Of a DNA stretch of 49,527 nt, positions 8,087-19,252 are shown one piece after another. The position numbers and the translations under genes were made by a program. Numbering within the stretch: the stretch's first letter is position 1; each line of letters starts with the position of its first letter. Location: contig CAJWCO010000016.1 in the NCBI GenBank assembly GCA_913031145.1, positions 1 through 49,527 of the forward strand, given 5' to 3'. The stretch is from an uncultured Cellvibrionales bacterium. Lineage in GTDB: Bacteria > Pseudomonadota > Gammaproteobacteria > Pseudomonadales > Porticoccaceae. The notes beneath the pieces were generated by a model that saw nothing but the letters and a program-made list of their open reading frames with translations, was not told the origin of the DNA and ran no database searches.

Positions 8087-8843
8087 TTCAGTCAACAGCT
8101 ATTTTACGCCCGACTGGCCCGTGCCGGCGCACGTAAAAAGTGCTATTACTTTGCGCAGCGGTGGGATCAGCGAGGGAACATATTTCAGTAACAATTTCGC
8201 GACGCATGTAGGCGATGACCCCGCTGTCGTTGACGCGAATCGACGAGAATTAAAAGCGCTCCTAACCCTTCCAGCAGAACCGCTTTGGCTTGAACAGGTT
8301 CATGGAACAGACCTAGTTGATGCAAAAAGTGTCTCGGCGGGGCATCGGGCAGATGGCAGTTACAGTTCTGACTCGAGTGCAGTGTGCGCTGTCTTGACAG
8401 CCGATTGTTTGCCTATCTTGTTGTGCAACTGCCAGGGGGACAAGGTAGCGGCCGTGCATGCAGGTTGGAGGGGTTTGGCGGCAGGCATTCTGGCTAAAGC
8501 GATTAGTCGCTTTAGCCAGAATGCTGATCAGTTGATGGTCTATTTGGGTCCTGCCATCGGCGCGACGGAATTTATTGTAGGTGATGAGGTTAAAACGGCT
8601 TTTCTTCAATACAGTCCTGAAATCGACTATCAACGAGCAGTAGAGGCCGCTTTTTACGTTTATGAGGATCGCTTTCGCGCTGATTTGTTTGCGCTCGCTA
8701 GAGCGCAACTGAGCTGTTTGGGTGTGCACGCCGTTTACGGCGGCGATCTCTGTACAGTCAGGAATCCCTCGCGCTTCTACTCTTTCCGAAGAGATGTTCA
8801 GACAGGCAGAAATGCTTCGCTAATTTGGATTGCCGGGGGATGA
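8079..8843 (+). CDS. pgeF: Peptidoglycan editing factor / purine nucleoside phosphorylase-like (YfiH family)
   Basis: A member of the YfiH/LACC1 family. In E. coli it helps remove wrongly incorporated amino acids from the peptidoglycan stem; purified relatives act on purine nucleosides. The metal-binding triad is present: His75 (EQVHG), Cys110 (TADCLP) and His127 (AVHAGWRG). LGPAIG and [15 protein letters not shown] close the fold. The start is GTG at 8079 inside rluD's end, so translation is probably coupled. The coding region contains a perfect 18-bp inverted repeat (8485-8524), yet the protein there has normal family length. Confidence 0.92.
   Translation: MSDSVNSYFTPDWPVPAHVKSAITLRSGGISEGTYFSNNFATHVGDDPAVVDANRRELKALLTLPAEPLWLEQVHGTDLVDAKSVSAGHRADGSYSSDSSAVCAVLTADCLPILLCNCQGDKVAAVHAGWRGLAAGILAKAISRFSQNADQLMVYLGPAIGATEFIVGDEVKTAFLQYSPEIDYQRAVEAAFYVYEDRFRADLFALARAQLSCLGVHAVYGGDLCTVRNPSRFYSFRRDVQTGRNASLIWIAGG
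8485..8524. repeat. Perfect 18-bp inverted repeat with 4-nt loop inside pgeF
   Basis: The left arm GCATTCTGGCTAAAGCGA (8485-8502) and the right arm TCGCTTTAGCCAGAATGC (8507-8524) are exact reverse complements around TTAG. RNA from either strand would form a very stable hairpin. No T-run follows, so it is not a standard terminator. It lies in coding sequence for [13 protein letters not shown], a variable surface part of the family. Confidence 0.95.
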
Positions 8844-8873
8844 TCTTTGCAGACGTAAACGACCGTTAAGGAC

Positions 8874-8902
8874 TTGCGTCGATCAGGCGCTTGCATTAGA
8901 AT
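8874..8902 (+). promoter_or_regulatory. Sigma70 promoter for rplU-rpmA
   Basis: TTGCGT (8874-8879) and TAGAAT (8897-8902) are separated by exactly 17 bases. The GC-rich CGCGGGCC just after the -10 resembles a stringent-control discriminator, which would suit ribosomal protein genes. Transcription would begin near 8909, giving a leader of about 77 bases before rplU. Confidence 0.65.
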
Positions 8903-8985
8903 CGCGGGCCTCTTGGTGGGCTCCTGAATCAGGTGAAACCCTTGTTGCACCTAGCCTTGCTAATGAAAACAGAGTGGAGTGGATT

Positions 8986-9300
8986 ATGTACGCGGTAATT
9001 GTGAGTGGTGGCAAGCAACACAGGGTTGTTGAAGGAGAAATTTTGCGCTTAGAAAAAATTGAAGTTGCGCCTGGCGATAGCGTTGACTTTGAACAAGTGC
9101 TAATGGTCGGCGAAGGTGCAGACGTAAAGATCGGTGCGCCCCACGTTGAGGGCAGCAAAGTGTCAGCCGAGATTCTTGCCCATGGGCGTGATGACAAGAT
9201 TAAAGTTATCAAGTTCCGACGCCGTAAGCACTCGCGAACACAGCAGGGCCACAGGCAATGGTTTACTGACGTTAAAATCACTACAATCAGCGCGGGCTGA
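8986..9300 (+). CDS. rplU: 50S ribosomal protein L21
   Basis: Structural protein of the large ribosomal subunit that binds 23S rRNA. The 104-residue product starts [11 protein letters not shown], the L21 signature start, and has the conserved basic segment [20 protein letters not shown] longer in-frame upstream reading was rejected, because this ATG follows a GGAGTGG tract and gives the family's usual length. rpmA follows after 21 bases, the near-universal bacterial pair. Confidence 0.98.
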   Translation: MYAVIVSGGKQHRVVEGEILRLEKIEVAPGDSVDFEQVLMVGEGADVKIGAPHVEGSKVSAEILAHGRDDKIKVIKFRRRKHSRTQQGHRQWFTDVKITTISAG

Positions 9301-9321
9301 TTGCTAACAAGGAGATAAACA

Positions 9322-9579
9322 ATGGCGCATAAGAAAGCAGGTGGCAGTACTCGAAATGGTCGCGATTCGCAAAGCAAGCGACTGGGCGTCAAAGTATATG
9401 GCGGTCAAACTATCCTTGCAGGCGGCATTATTATCCGGCAGCGCGGCACGAAATTTCATGCCGGTGTGAACGTAGGTGTCGGCAAAGACCACACGTTGTT
9501 TGCGAAGGCAGACGGCACAGTCCAGTTTGTGCAGAAGGGACCACAAAACAGAAAATATGTTCAAGTGGTGGGCGTATAG
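9322..9579 (+). CDS. rpmA: 50S ribosomal protein L27
   Basis: Large-subunit protein whose N-terminus reaches towards the peptidyl transferase centre. The 85-residue sequence begins [16 protein letters not shown] and includes [10 protein letters not shown] and [16 protein letters not shown], all standard for L27. AAGGAG lies upstream at good spacing (near 9309). A strong terminator follows 20 bases after the stop and closes the rplU-rpmA transcript. Confidence 0.98.
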   Translation: MAHKKAGGSTRNGRDSQSKRLGVKVYGGQTILAGGIIIRQRGTKFHAGVNVGVGKDHTLFAKADGTVQFVQKGPQNRKYVQVVGV

Positions 9580-9595
9580 GCCATCGCGTTGATCG

Positions 9596-9623
9596 AAAAA
9601 AAGCCCCTTACGGGGCTTTTTTT
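9596..9623 (+). terminator. Rho-independent terminator after rpmA
   Basis: An A-rich stretch plus GCCCC (up to 9607) pairs with GGGGC plus a run of seven T (9612-9623) around a TTAC loop. It is symmetrical enough to work in both directions but lies just after rpmA and before obgE on the plus strand. Confidence 0.9.
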
Positions 9624-9717
9624 ATGCGTGCAGAGCGGTCGTTCATTTGATCTCACATAGAGGTCGACAAAGGTATTGAGAGTGACGGTCGTGGCGAACA
9701 GGCCCTACTGAGGTTAG

Positions 9718-10917
<1,200 letters not shown>

Positions 10918-10956
10918 CCGAGCGTTGTCGGTCGTTTGGTTTGACGGGCGGATCGG

Positions 10957-12093
10957 ATGAATAGAGCCTCATTACGCGATGCCAAGCGCTGGGTGGTGAA
11001 AATAGGCAGTTCGCTTCTGACAGATCATGGCAGAGGGCTTGATCGTGAGGCGATCGACGCATGGGTGCGACAGATCGAGGGATTGCTTTTGGACGATACC
11101 GAGGTAGTGTTGGTATCGTCCGGATCGATTGCAGAGGGAATGGCGCGGCTTAACTGGTCGAACAGGCCCCACATCATTGGCGAGCTTCAAGCTGCCGCTG
11201 CAGTCGGTCAGATGGGGCTAATTCAGGCGTATGAGGCGAGCTTTCAGCGATATCATCGACACACTGCACAAATTTTGTTGGACCATGACGACATTGCTAA
11301 TCGCCAACGGTATTTGAATGCTCGCAGTGCCATGCAAACACTACTAAGCCACGGTGTTGTACCGATTGTGAATGAGAATGATACGGTAGTGACGGATGAA
11401 ATCCGGTTTGGGGACAACGATTGCTTGGCGGCTCTGGTGGCTAATCTTTTAGATGCAGATATTTTGGTTATTTTAACGGACAGAGATGGCCTTTATACCG
11501 CAGATCCAGCACATGATGACGGGGCTACGCTGATATCTGAGATTTCGTCTGGCGATCGCACTTTAGACACACTTGCCGGTGGTAGCTCTGGGGGCGTCGG
11601 ACGCGGTGGAATGCTAACTAAAGTGCAAGCGGCCAGGCAAGCGGCGAACTCGGGTTGTAGCACATTGATTGCAGGTGGACATAACGTTGATATCTTGACG
11701 CGTATTCGCGCTGCTGAAGAGCTGGGCACGCTGTTAACGGCGGTCAAGAAGCCACTCGCCGCACGAAAACAGTGGTTGGCTGGACAGCTACAAGTTCGCG
11801 GCATATTGCACTTGGATGCGGGTGCCGTTCGTGTTTTAAAAACGCGTGGCCGCAGTCTATTGGCTGTGGGCGTAGTGGCGGTTGAGGGTCATTTTGAGCG
11901 AGGTGATCTGGTAAGCTGCATCGACAGCGCCGGTGTTGAAGTGGCTCGCGGGTTAAGCAACTATAGTGCGAGCGAGGCTGAGCTCATTAAAGGACTCACG
12001 ACCACCCAAATTCTTGACCAACTGGGTTGTTGCGAGGAAGATGAACTCATTCATCGCGATAATTTAGTGGTCTTTGGGCTAGAAATTTCTTAG
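10957..12093 (+). CDS. proB: Glutamate 5-kinase with PUA domain
   Basis: The first step of proline biosynthesis, phosphorylating L-glutamate with ATP. The 378-residue product has the amino acid kinase domain (KIGSSLL near the start, then [41 protein letters not shown]) and a C-terminal PUA domain from about residue 280. It is usually feedback-inhibited by proline. It lies directly after obgE, the common order in this group, and ends at a two-way terminator shared with rpsT. Coding DNA near 11091-11121 holds a 10-bp inverted repeat. Confidence 0.96.
   Translation: MNRASLRDAKRWVVKIGSSLLTDHGRGLDREAIDAWVRQIEGLLLDDTEVVLVSSGSIAEGMARLNWSNRPHIIGELQAAAAVGQMGLIQAYEASFQRYHRHTAQILLDHDDIANRQRYLNARSAMQTLLSHGVVPIVNENDTVVTDEIRFGDNDCLAALVANLLDADILVILTDRDGLYTADPAHDDGATLISEISSGDRTLDTLAGGSSGGVGRGGMLTKVQAARQAANSGCSTLIAGGHNVDILTRIRAAEELGTLLTAVKKPLAARKQWLAGQLQVRGILHLDAGAVRVLKTRGRSLLAVGVVAVEGHFERGDLVSCIDSAGVEVARGLSNYSASEAELIKGLTTTQILDQLGCCEEDELIHRDNLVVFGLEIS
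11091..11121. repeat. Perfect 10-bp inverted repeat inside proB
   Basis: GGACGATACC (11091-11100) and GGTATCGTCC (11112-11121) are exact reverse complements separated by 11 bases. The hairpin is within the coding region for [11 protein letters not shown]. There is no T-run and no evidence of function. Confidence 0.85.
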
Positions 12094-12131
12094 CGAAGTA
12101 GCGCGTATTTATTCTCGCGGCGCTGTCGGGT

Positions 12132-12169
12132 GCACAAAAAAATCAGCTTACGCTGGTTTTTTTCTGTGC
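12132..12169. terminator. Bidirectional terminator between proB and rpsT
   Basis: The core stem is TCAGC/GCTGG around TTAC, flanked by seven A on the left and seven T on the right, with GCAC/GTGC closing the base. The A-tract and T-tract let it terminate proB on the plus strand and rpsT on the minus strand. Confidence 0.85.
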
Positions 12170-12196
12170 CTTGAACCGCGTCAACGACGCCGGCTG

Positions 12197-12466
12197 TTAA
12201 GTAGCAGTCAAAGCTTTTACCTTAGCGTTAAGGCGGCTCTTATGACGAGCTGCCTTATTTTTGTGAATGATGCCTTTATCTGCCATGCGATCTATAATTG
12301 GAACCGACACGAGATAGGCCGATTGCGCGACCGCATGATCGCCGCCGGCGATTGCCGCATCCACTTTTTTAATGTACGTGCGAACCATGGAGCGCAGGCT
12401 GGCATTGTGCTGACGACGTTTTTCGTTTTGTCGCGCGCGCTTCTTTGCTTGTGGTGAGTTAGCCAA
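12197..12466 (-). CDS. rpsT: 30S ribosomal protein S20
   Basis: Binds 16S rRNA early in 30S assembly. The 89-residue product has the S20 pattern [17 protein letters not shown] and the C-terminal [16 protein letters not shown]. The start codon is TTG, with AGGAGA eight bases upstream and no better ATG nearby. E. coli rpsT also uses UUG, and S20 there represses its own translation, so this start may be part of autoregulation. murJ lies on the other side in divergent orientation. Confidence 0.97.
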   Translation of the reverse strand: MANSPQAKKRARQNEKRRQHNASLRSMVRTYIKKVDAAIAGGDHAVAQSAYLVSVPIIDRMADKGIIHKNKAARHKSRLNAKVKALTAT

Positions 12467-12516
12467 CGGTAAAATCTCCTGTGTCTGACGGGTCGCTAAA
12501 AGCGCGCAACTATATA

Positions 12517-12542
12517 AGGTTTATAGAGACTATTCAAGTCCT
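12517..12542 (-). promoter_or_regulatory. Possible rpsT promoter
   Basis: On the minus strand TTGAAT is followed after about 15 bases by TATATA. The spacer is shorter than the ideal 17, so this is a tentative call. The GC-rich segment after it (GCGCGC) would serve as a stringent discriminator. It is the best promoter match between rpsT and murJ on that strand. Confidence 0.35.
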
Positions 12543-12715
12543 CCGTGCACTGAAATCATTGCTTTTTTCGCTTCCTGCGAGCTCTGTGCAAACGCGTTGT
12601 ACCGAATCTGACGGCGCGCCGGCTGTATACCTGTTGGGTTTGATTTGGTGTTGTGCAGGGATGTGCGTAAACTACATAGGGGTGCGGTGGGCGGTTCAAT
12701 TGCAACGAGGTGAGT

Positions 12716-14380
12716 GTGGGCGCAGATAAGCCATCTAATGAGGCTCTAGAAGCGAAGGGTGACGCGCAAAAGTCCCTTGGTCAAGGTGGCGGTTTACTGC
12801 GTTCGGGGGGCATTGTCAGTTTTTTTACGATGTTATCGCGCGTGATGGGGTTGGTTAGAGACGTGCTGTTGGCGAGGACCATTGGCGCGGACGCGTTTGC
12901 AGACGTTTTTTTTGTGGCCTTCAAAATCCCTAATTTGTTTCGCCGGCTGTTTGCCGAAGGCGCATTTGCACAGGCTTTTGTTCCGGTGCTCGGTGAGTAT
13001 AGGCAGCGCGAAAGCCCCGCAGCGGTGCGTGAATTGGTGAGTCGCGTAATGGGTACAATGGGTTTCACTTTACTCATTGTCACCTTAGTTGTTGTGGTTT
13101 TTTCGCCCTGGGTCACAGCGTTGTTTGCGCCGAGTTGGTTTATGAACCAACCTGAAAAGTTTGCTGCAACGGCAACGATGTTGCGGATAACCTTTCCCTA
13201 TTTACTGTTCATCTCATTGACGGGCGTTGCGGCGGGCATCTTAAACAGCTATGACCGTTTTGCCGTTCCCGCTTTCACGCCCTTGCTACTCAACTTGACC
13301 TTAATTGGCGCGGCTTTGCTTGCGGCGCCCCGCTTTGCAGAACCGGCATTTGCTCTGGCGTGGGGGGTTCTGATCGCTGGCGCTGTGCAGTTCAGTTTTC
13401 AGTTGCCATTTTTACAGCGGATGCATATGTTGCCCATGCCTGTGGTTGATTGGCAACACCCGGGTGTCAGGAAGATATTACGGTTAATGGTCCCAGCTAT
13501 TTTTGGCGTATCCGTGAGTCAGATCAACCTATTACTCGACAGTGTATTAGCGACTTTTTTGCCCACTGGGAGTGTCTCTTGGCTGTATTACTCAGATCGC
13601 TTGGCGGAGTTGCCTTTAGGCGTTTTTGGCGTAGCGATTGCCACTGTGATCCTTCCAAACTTATCTCGTCATTATGTGTCGCAATCGTCGCAGGTGTTTT
13701 CGGCAACGCTTGATTGGGCTCTTAGGATGGTCATTTTACTGGCGGTGCCTGCAACGGTTGCGTTGGTTATTTTGGCTGAGCCGATACTGCTCACCCTGTT
13801 TTTTTATGGAGATTTGATGACGGGGCGGGACATGGAAATGGCGACATTGAGTTTGCGTGCATACGCCGTTGGTGTTGTCGCTTTTATGTTAATTAAAGTG
13901 TTGGCCCCGGGGTTTTTTGCGCGCCAGGACATGCGGACGCCTGTGCGTATTGGCATCATCGCGATGGTGGTCAATATGGTGCTTAATATTGTATTTTTGG
14001 TGCCCCTGCACGTCTATTGGAAAGTAGGACATGTTGGATTGGCGTTGGCGACTTCAGTTGCCGCATTTTTGAATGCGGCGTTGCTTTTTAGGCAGTTGCG
14101 AAAGCAAACGATTTATCAGCATACGCAGGGCTGGTGGTTGTTCATGGCACGTTTGCTGGTGTCAGTGTCGACTATGGGAATTGCAGTAATTTTTATGGCA
14201 CATTTTGTGGGAGCTCTTGATATTGAAGTATGGAAAATGTTTGATGCTTGGCAGCGCAGTAGTCGGCTGTTGTCTGTATGTTTTGTGGGCGCGTTGTGCT
14301 TCGCGCTTACTTTGTTGGCAAGTGGGCTGCGCTTCGCCGACGTGAGAGGCCCGCAGTCGGCTCGGACCGACGCGCATTAG
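12716..14380 (+). CDS. murJ: Lipid II flippase MurJ
   Basis: A MOP-superfamily inner membrane protein that moves lipid II across the membrane for peptidoglycan synthesis. The sequence shows about 14 hydrophobic segments and the family start region (SFFTMLSRVMGLVRD, then ADVFFVAFKIPNLFRRLFAEGAF). GTG at 12716 is preferred because GAGG sits six bases before it; GTG at 12710 would abut that site. The product is 554 residues. It is divergent from rpsT and followed by ribF-ileS-lspA, a classic gammaproteobacterial order. Confidence 0.96.
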   Translation: MGADKPSNEALEAKGDAQKSLGQGGGLLRSGGIVSFFTMLSRVMGLVRDVLLARTIGADAFADVFFVAFKIPNLFRRLFAEGAFAQAFVPVLGEYRQRESPAAVRELVSRVMGTMGFTLLIVTLVVVVFSPWVTALFAPSWFMNQPEKFAATATMLRITFPYLLFISLTGVAAGILNSYDRFAVPAFTPLLLNLTLIGAALLAAPRFAEPAFALAWGVLIAGAVQFSFQLPFLQRMHMLPMPVVDWQHPGVRKILRLMVPAIFGVSVSQINLLLDSVLATFLPTGSVSWLYYSDRLAELPLGVFGVAIATVILPNLSRHYVSQSSQVFSATLDWALRMVILLAVPATVALVILAEPILLTLFFYGDLMTGRDMEMATLSLRAYAVGVVAFMLIKVLAPGFFARQDMRTPVRIGIIAMVVNMVLNIVFLVPLHVYWKVGHVGLALATSVAAFLNAALLFRQLRKQTIYQHTQGWWLFMARLLVSVSTMGIAVIFMAHFVGALDIEVWKMFDAWQRSSRLLSVCFVGALCFALTLLASGLRFADVRGPQSARTDAH

Positions 14381-14423
14381 ATTGCTCTTCGGAGTGACTT
14401 TCTTCGTGCTACGTGTCTTTTTG

Positions 14424-14452
14424 TTAGCATTGGGTAGATTGCTCGGTATAAT
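14424..14452 (+). promoter_or_regulatory. Sigma70 promoter for ribF-ileS operon
   Basis: TTAGCA (14424-14429) and a perfect TATAAT (14447-14452) are 17 bases apart. Transcription would start near 14459, about 26 bases before the ribF GTG. It would serve the overlapping ribF-ileS-lspA-fkpB-ispH series. Confidence 0.65.
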
Positions 14453-14484
14453 CACAGGCTGATATTCACAGGAAGATCACATTC

Positions 14485-15483
14485 GTGCAACACGGGAACT
14501 GGACGTTTGTTCGCAGCCTGAATTCGTTGCAGGTGGAGACTCAAGGCTCGGTCGTCAGTGTCGGCTCATTCGATGGGGTGCATCGTGGGCATCAGGCGGT
14601 GTTGCGTGCAGTGGTTAATCGCGCCGAGCAGTTTGGCCTTACCGCGGTGGCGATGACTTTTGAGCCGCAACCTCGCGAGTTTTTTGCCGAAGAGCGCGCG
14701 CCGGCCCGCTTGATGCGGTTGCGTGAGAAGATAGAAGCGCTCGTTGCGCTCGGCCTTGATCGCGTCGTCTGTTTACAATTCAACCGAGCACTGCGCGGCC
14801 TCAGTGCCGATGAGTTTATTGTTCGCGTTTTAGTGGACGGGTTGCGAGTGAAGCACCTCATTGTGGGCGATGACTTCCGTTTTGGCTGTGACCGAAGCGG
14901 TGACCTCGGTATGTTGTGCGATTATGGTAAGCGTTACAATTTCACAGTACAGGATACGCAGACGCTAGAAACGCAGGGCGAGAGAATCAGTAGCACATTA
15001 GTGCGCAAGACCATTGAGCAGGGTGACTTTCAGCGCGTTGCAGAACTCATTGGGCGGCCCTTCAGTATTAAAGGCCGTGTTGTTCATGGTCAGCAACTTG
15101 GCAGAAAACTGGGGTTTCCCACGGCGAATGTGCAACTGCATCGTTATCGCGCGCCTTTGTCCGGTGTGTTCGCGGTCTTTGTCACTGTGGCTAATCGGAC
15201 CTTTGTCGGTGCCGCGAATGTCGGAGTAAGGCCGACCATTGGAGAGGGTCTAAAACCCTTGCTGGAGGTCCATCTTTTAGATTTTTCTGGTGATCTATAC
15301 GGGCAATTTGTCAGTGTTGAGTTTGTTCGTAAAATCCGTGATGAGAAGAAGTTTAATGACCTCGACGATCTCGTATGCCGTATTCGTAAGGATATACAAG
15401 AAATTACACGTTGGTTTGCCAAACATCAGCCCCGCACTGCTAATATGACCCCTACATCACAGACAAGCGATACCCATGACTGA
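14485..15483 (+). CDS. ribF: Bifunctional riboflavin kinase / FAD synthetase
   Basis: Phosphorylates riboflavin to FMN and adenylates FMN to FAD. The N-terminal nucleotidyl-transferase domain has [11 protein letters not shown] and GDDFRFG with the ISST region. The C-terminal riboflavin kinase domain starts about residue 185 and contains [11 protein letters not shown] and NVGVRPT. The start is GTG at 14485. The stop overlaps the ileS ATG by 8 bases. Length 332 aa is slightly over E. coli RibF, owing to a short polar tail. Cytoplasmic. Confidence 0.96.
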   Translation: MQHGNWTFVRSLNSLQVETQGSVVSVGSFDGVHRGHQAVLRAVVNRAEQFGLTAVAMTFEPQPREFFAEERAPARLMRLREKIEALVALGLDRVVCLQFNRALRGLSADEFIVRVLVDGLRVKHLIVGDDFRFGCDRSGDLGMLCDYGKRYNFTVQDTQTLETQGERISSTLVRKTIEQGDFQRVAELIGRPFSIKGRVVHGQQLGRKLGFPTANVQLHRYRAPLSGVFAVFVTVANRTFVGAANVGVRPTIGEGLKPLLEVHLLDFSGDLYGQFVSVEFVRKIRDEKKFNDLDDLVCRIRKDIQEITRWFAKHQPRTANMTPTSQTSDTHD

Positions 15484-18298
15484 TTACAAAGCGACACTCA
15501 ACCTGCCTAATACCGACTTTCCGATGCGTGCTAACCTGGCACAGCGCGAGCCTAAAATATTGCAGGAATGGGACGATAGCGACCTTTATGGGCAGATTCG
15601 TGAAGCGCGTCGCGGGTGCGAGATGTTCATTCTTCACGACGGCCCGCCCTATGCAAATGGAGATATTCACTTAGGCCACGCGGTCAATAAAACCCTCAAA
15701 GATATCGTGGTTAAGGCACGCACGCTGAGTGGCTTCGACGCGCCGTTTGTTCCAGGGTGGGATTGCCATGGTTTGCCCATTGAGCATAATGTCGAGAAGA
15801 AGATCGGCAAGGCGGGTAGTAAAGTCGATCCCGCGGTTTTCCGTGAAAAGTGTCGGGAATATGCCAATAAACAGGTTGAGGGACAGCGTAGAGATTTTGT
15901 TCGAATTGGTATTTTTGCAGACTGGCAGAATCCATATTTAACCATGCAGTATAAAGTCGAAGCCAATATCATTCGGGCGCTTGGAAAAATTGTCGAAAAT
16001 GGTCACTTAGTAAAAGGCTATAAACCTGTTTATTGGAGCGTTGTAGGAGGGTCTGCACTCGCCGAAGCCGAAGTAGAGTATCAAGATAAAGTGTCTTTTG
16101 CGATTGATGTGTCATACCCCGTCATCGAGGAGTCGCAACTGGAGAAATTATCAGACGCTTTTGCTGGAACGCCGGGCGAAGGCGAGATACAGGTGCTGAT
16201 CTGGACCACAACACCATGGACACTGCCAAGTAGTCAGGCGATCTCAGTAGGTCCTGATTTGGTATACAGTTTGCTTCAGTGCCGTAAAGGGGAGCGAACA
16301 TTCCGTTTGATCTGTGCACAGTCGTTAGTGCCCTCAGTGATGCAGCGATTGCAGATCGAAGTGTTTGACGAAGTCGGACATTGCAAAGGGGCTGCGCTTG
16401 AAGGAGTGGTGGCACAGCATCCTTTTTATGCTCGCGCTATTCCCTTGTTGGCAGGTGACCACGTCACAGATGATGCTGGGACGGGTTGCGTGCATACAGC
16501 GCCAGACCACGGTATGGACGACTTTTTAGTTGCTGCCCGCTATGCGATCGGGACTCTCAATTACGTGATGGACAATGGTTTATTTCGCGATTCGGTCGAA
16601 CTGTTTGGGGGTGAGCATGTCTACCGCGTTGATCCACTCGTTATTTCAGTTTTGGAGCAACAACACCGCTTGATGTCTAGCACCCAGTTCACCCACAGCT
16701 ATGCGCATTGTTGGCGTACAAAAACACCGCTGATCTACCGTGCGACGCCGCAGTGGTTCATTTCTATGAACGAAAATGATTTGTTAGCGAAAGCACAGCG
16801 AGCGATTGAAACGGTGAGTTGGCATCCAGATTGGGGGCAAGCCCGAATTCGCGGGATGCTGGAAAACAGCCCTGATTGGTGCGTTTCACGACAACGCACA
16901 TGGGGTGTTCCGATCGCCCTCTTTGTACATCATGAGAGTGGTGAGATTCATCCGCGGTGCGCTGAACTGATTGAACAGGTGGCCGCGCGCGTTGAACTTA
17001 AAGGTATTGAGGCATGGCATGAGTTAGACGCCTCTGAATTGCTGGGAGATGATTCAAAAGACTACAAGAAAGTCACCGACACGCTCGATGTATGGTTTGA
17101 CTCGGGCGTGACTCATGCGTCAGTTCTGGCATCACGAGATCAACTCAGATACCCCGCAGATTTGTATTTGGAGGGCTCAGATCAGCATCGAGGTTGGTTC
17201 CAGTCATCCTTAAAAACAGCGATCGCTATGAATGGTAGTGCACCCTACAAGGCGGTTTTAACACATGGCTTTACGGTGGATGAACATGGCCGAAAAATGT
17301 CTAAATCGATTGGTAATGTCGTATCGCCCCAGCGTGTGATCAAGGACTTGGGGGCAGATGTCCTTCGTTTGTGGGTGGCCTCAGCAGATTTTAGTAGTGA
17401 GATGACGGTGTCCGACGAAATTCTCAAGCGGGCAGGTGACTCCTATCGACGCATGCGCAATACGGCGCGCTACTTTTTGGCGAATCTCGATGGTTTTAAT
17501 CCCCAGAAAGACCCCCTCGAAATGTCAGAACTGCTTGCTTTAGACCGGTGGGCGATTGATTGTGCCGCGCAGTTACAAAAAGAGATACTGGAGGCTTACG
17601 AGCAATACCAGTTTCATCAGATCTATCAGAAGTTACACAACTTTTGTGTGCGAGATATGGGCGGCTTTTATCTCGATATCATTAAAGATCGTATCTATAC
17701 CTGTGCATCAGACGGGCGGCCACGGCGTTCCGCGCAAACCGCGCTTTATCACATTAGCGAAGCCTTTGTTCGGTGGATCGCTCCGATTTTGAGTTTTACT
17801 GCACACGATATTTGGCACTTTTTGCCGGGGGAACGCACTGAGTCTATATTTGTTGCAAAGTGGTATTCGTTACCCGAACTGGCCGCTGACGACACTATTC
17901 AGCGAGCTGATTGGGCTCTGATCATGCAAGCTAAAGAAGCCGTGAATAAGGTGCTTGAGAGTCATCGTAGCGCAGGGGCGATAAAAGGATCACTCGAGGC
18001 TGAAATCATTTTATATGCGGATGAAACGATTTATTCGGCCCTCGCTAAACTCGGTGACGAGTTACGATTTGTGAGCATTACATCTACAGCGCATCTGTTA
18101 CCACTGACTTCGGGTACGGAAGGGGAACGTTCTACACTACTGGGGTTAAATGTTGCGCTCCGGCGGTCAAGTGCCGATAAGTGCGTTCGCTGTTGGCACT
18201 TTTTAGCTGACGTGGGTAGTCGCATCGATCACGCTGATATTTGTGGACGGTGCGTGGACAATATTAGCGGTGTTGGCGAGGATCGACGCTATGCCTAA
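15476..18298 (+). CDS. ileS: Isoleucyl-tRNA synthetase
   Basis: Charges tRNA-Ile with isoleucine. A class I synthetase of 940 residues. The HIGH-type motif is HLGH at residues 65-68 and KMSKS is at 607-611. WTTTPWTLP marks the editing (CP1) domain. Near the C-terminus four Cys (CVRC and CGRC) form the zinc site seen in the E. coli-type enzyme. Start overlaps ribF; lspA starts inside its last codons, so the cluster is translationally coupled. Confidence 0.98.
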   Translation: MTDYKATLNLPNTDFPMRANLAQREPKILQEWDDSDLYGQIREARRGCEMFILHDGPPYANGDIHLGHAVNKTLKDIVVKARTLSGFDAPFVPGWDCHGLPIEHNVEKKIGKAGSKVDPAVFREKCREYANKQVEGQRRDFVRIGIFADWQNPYLTMQYKVEANIIRALGKIVENGHLVKGYKPVYWSVVGGSALAEAEVEYQDKVSFAIDVSYPVIEESQLEKLSDAFAGTPGEGEIQVLIWTTTPWTLPSSQAISVGPDLVYSLLQCRKGERTFRLICAQSLVPSVMQRLQIEVFDEVGHCKGAALEGVVAQHPFYARAIPLLAGDHVTDDAGTGCVHTAPDHGMDDFLVAARYAIGTLNYVMDNGLFRDSVELFGGEHVYRVDPLVISVLEQQHRLMSSTQFTHSYAHCWRTKTPLIYRATPQWFISMNENDLLAKAQRAIETVSWHPDWGQARIRGMLENSPDWCVSRQRTWGVPIALFVHHESGEIHPRCAELIEQVAARVELKGIEAWHELDASELLGDDSKDYKKVTDTLDVWFDSGVTHASVLASRDQLRYPADLYLEGSDQHRGWFQSSLKTAIAMNGSAPYKAVLTHGFTVDEHGRKMSKSIGNVVSPQRVIKDLGADVLRLWVASADFSSEMTVSDEILKRAGDSYRRMRNTARYFLANLDGFNPQKDPLEMSELLALDRWAIDCAAQLQKEILEAYEQYQFHQIYQKLHNFCVRDMGGFYLDIIKDRIYTCASDGRPRRSAQTALYHISEAFVRWIAPILSFTAHDIWHFLPGERTESIFVAKWYSLPELAADDTIQRADWALIMQAKEAVNKVLESHRSAGAIKGSLEAEIILYADETIYSALAKLGDELRFVSITSTAHLLPLTSGTEGERSTLLGLNVALRRSSADKCVRCWHFLADVGSRIDHADICGRCVDNISGVGEDRRYA

Positions 18299-18815
18299 GG
18301 ACCCGTCTCAGCGGTCGCGACTCACTATCTGGTATGCCTTAGCTTTAATAGTTGTCGCCTTTGATCAGGTCACTAAAGCTGCGATATTGGAGAGTTTTGC
18401 GCACGGTGATAGCGTGACCGTAACAACTTTTTTCAATCTGGTTCGGGTCCATAACCCAGGGGCGGCGTTTAGCTTTTTAAGTGACGCGGGGGGTTGGCAG
18501 CGTTGGTTCTTGAGTGGCTTGGCAGCAGCTGTCAGTATGGCTATCGTGGTTTGGATCGCTCGTCTGCCGCGCTCTAAATGGCTTGAGTGTTTAGCGCTTA
18601 CTTTGATTCTGGGCGGTGCGTTAGGTAACCTTTATGATCGGTTGGTGTTAGGTTATGTTGTGGACTTTTTAGATTTTCACTGGGCGGGTTGGCATTTTCC
18701 TGCATTTAATGTGGCCGATAGCGCCATCACTATTGGAGCCGTATTGTTGATTCTCGATGCATTATTTACTCCAGACGGCGAACCTAACGTGCCCTCGGAT
18801 GGAGAGAAAATTTGA
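18291..18815 (+). CDS. lspA: Lipoprotein signal peptidase
   Basis: An inner membrane aspartyl protease that removes signal peptides from lipidated prolipoproteins such as BamD. At 174 residues, with four hydrophobic segments, it matches the family. The catalytic motifs are [11 protein letters not shown] (Asp in the DR pair) and [11 protein letters not shown] (second Asp). ATG at 18291 overlaps the ileS end; upstream alternative starts would add a hydrophobic but non-family extension. Its TGA overlaps the fkpB TTG. Confidence 0.96.
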   Translation: MPKDPSQRSRLTIWYALALIVVAFDQVTKAAILESFAHGDSVTVTTFFNLVRVHNPGAAFSFLSDAGGWQRWFLSGLAAAVSMAIVVWIARLPRSKWLECLALTLILGGALGNLYDRLVLGYVVDFLDFHWAGWHFPAFNVADSAITIGAVLLILDALFTPDGEPNVPSDGEKI

Positions 18816-19252
18816 CTATTACAATAGACAAGGGAACGCGCGTAACGTTGAACTTTGCCTTGGCGCTTAAGACCGGTGATGTCGTGGATTCGAACTTTGA
18901 CGCGCCGCCTGTCACATTCACAATGGGTGATGGCAACTTGCTGGCGGGTTTTGAGGAGCGCCTTGTGGGTTTGATCCCTGGTGATGAGGGCGAATTTTTG
19001 ATTCCTCCCGAAAAGGCCTTTGGCCAGCACAATTCACAGAATATTCAGACGATGGCTCGACATGAATTTGCGCAAGAGGATATGACGCCTGGATTGGTGT
19101 TGTCGTTTAAAAATGGCGACGGTGAGTTGCCAGGTGTGGTTGTAGAGGTGTCAGACGACGAAGTCTCTGTGGATTTCAATCATCCGTTGTCGGGACAGAC
19201 GATCGTTTTTCGCGTTAAGATTATTGATGTTCAACCGGCGAGTATGCATTAA
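18812..19252 (+). CDS. fkpB: FKBP-type peptidyl-prolyl isomerase (SlpA/FkpB)
   Basis: A cytoplasmic prolyl isomerase and chaperone of the SlyD-like class with an FKBP domain and inserted flap domain. The N-terminus shows [19 protein letters not shown] and later [14 protein letters not shown], with PPEKAFG entering the flap. The start is TTG at 18812, within the lspA stop (TTGA). The lspA-fkpB-ispH order matches E. coli and supports the assignment. 146 residues. There is no His-rich tail, so it is not SlyD. Confidence 0.93.
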   Translation: MTITIDKGTRVTLNFALALKTGDVVDSNFDAPPVTFTMGDGNLLAGFEERLVGLIPGDEGEFLIPPEKAFGQHNSQNIQTMARHEFAQEDMTPGLVLSFKNGDGELPGVVVEVSDDEVSVDFNHPLSGQTIVFRVKIIDVQPASMH

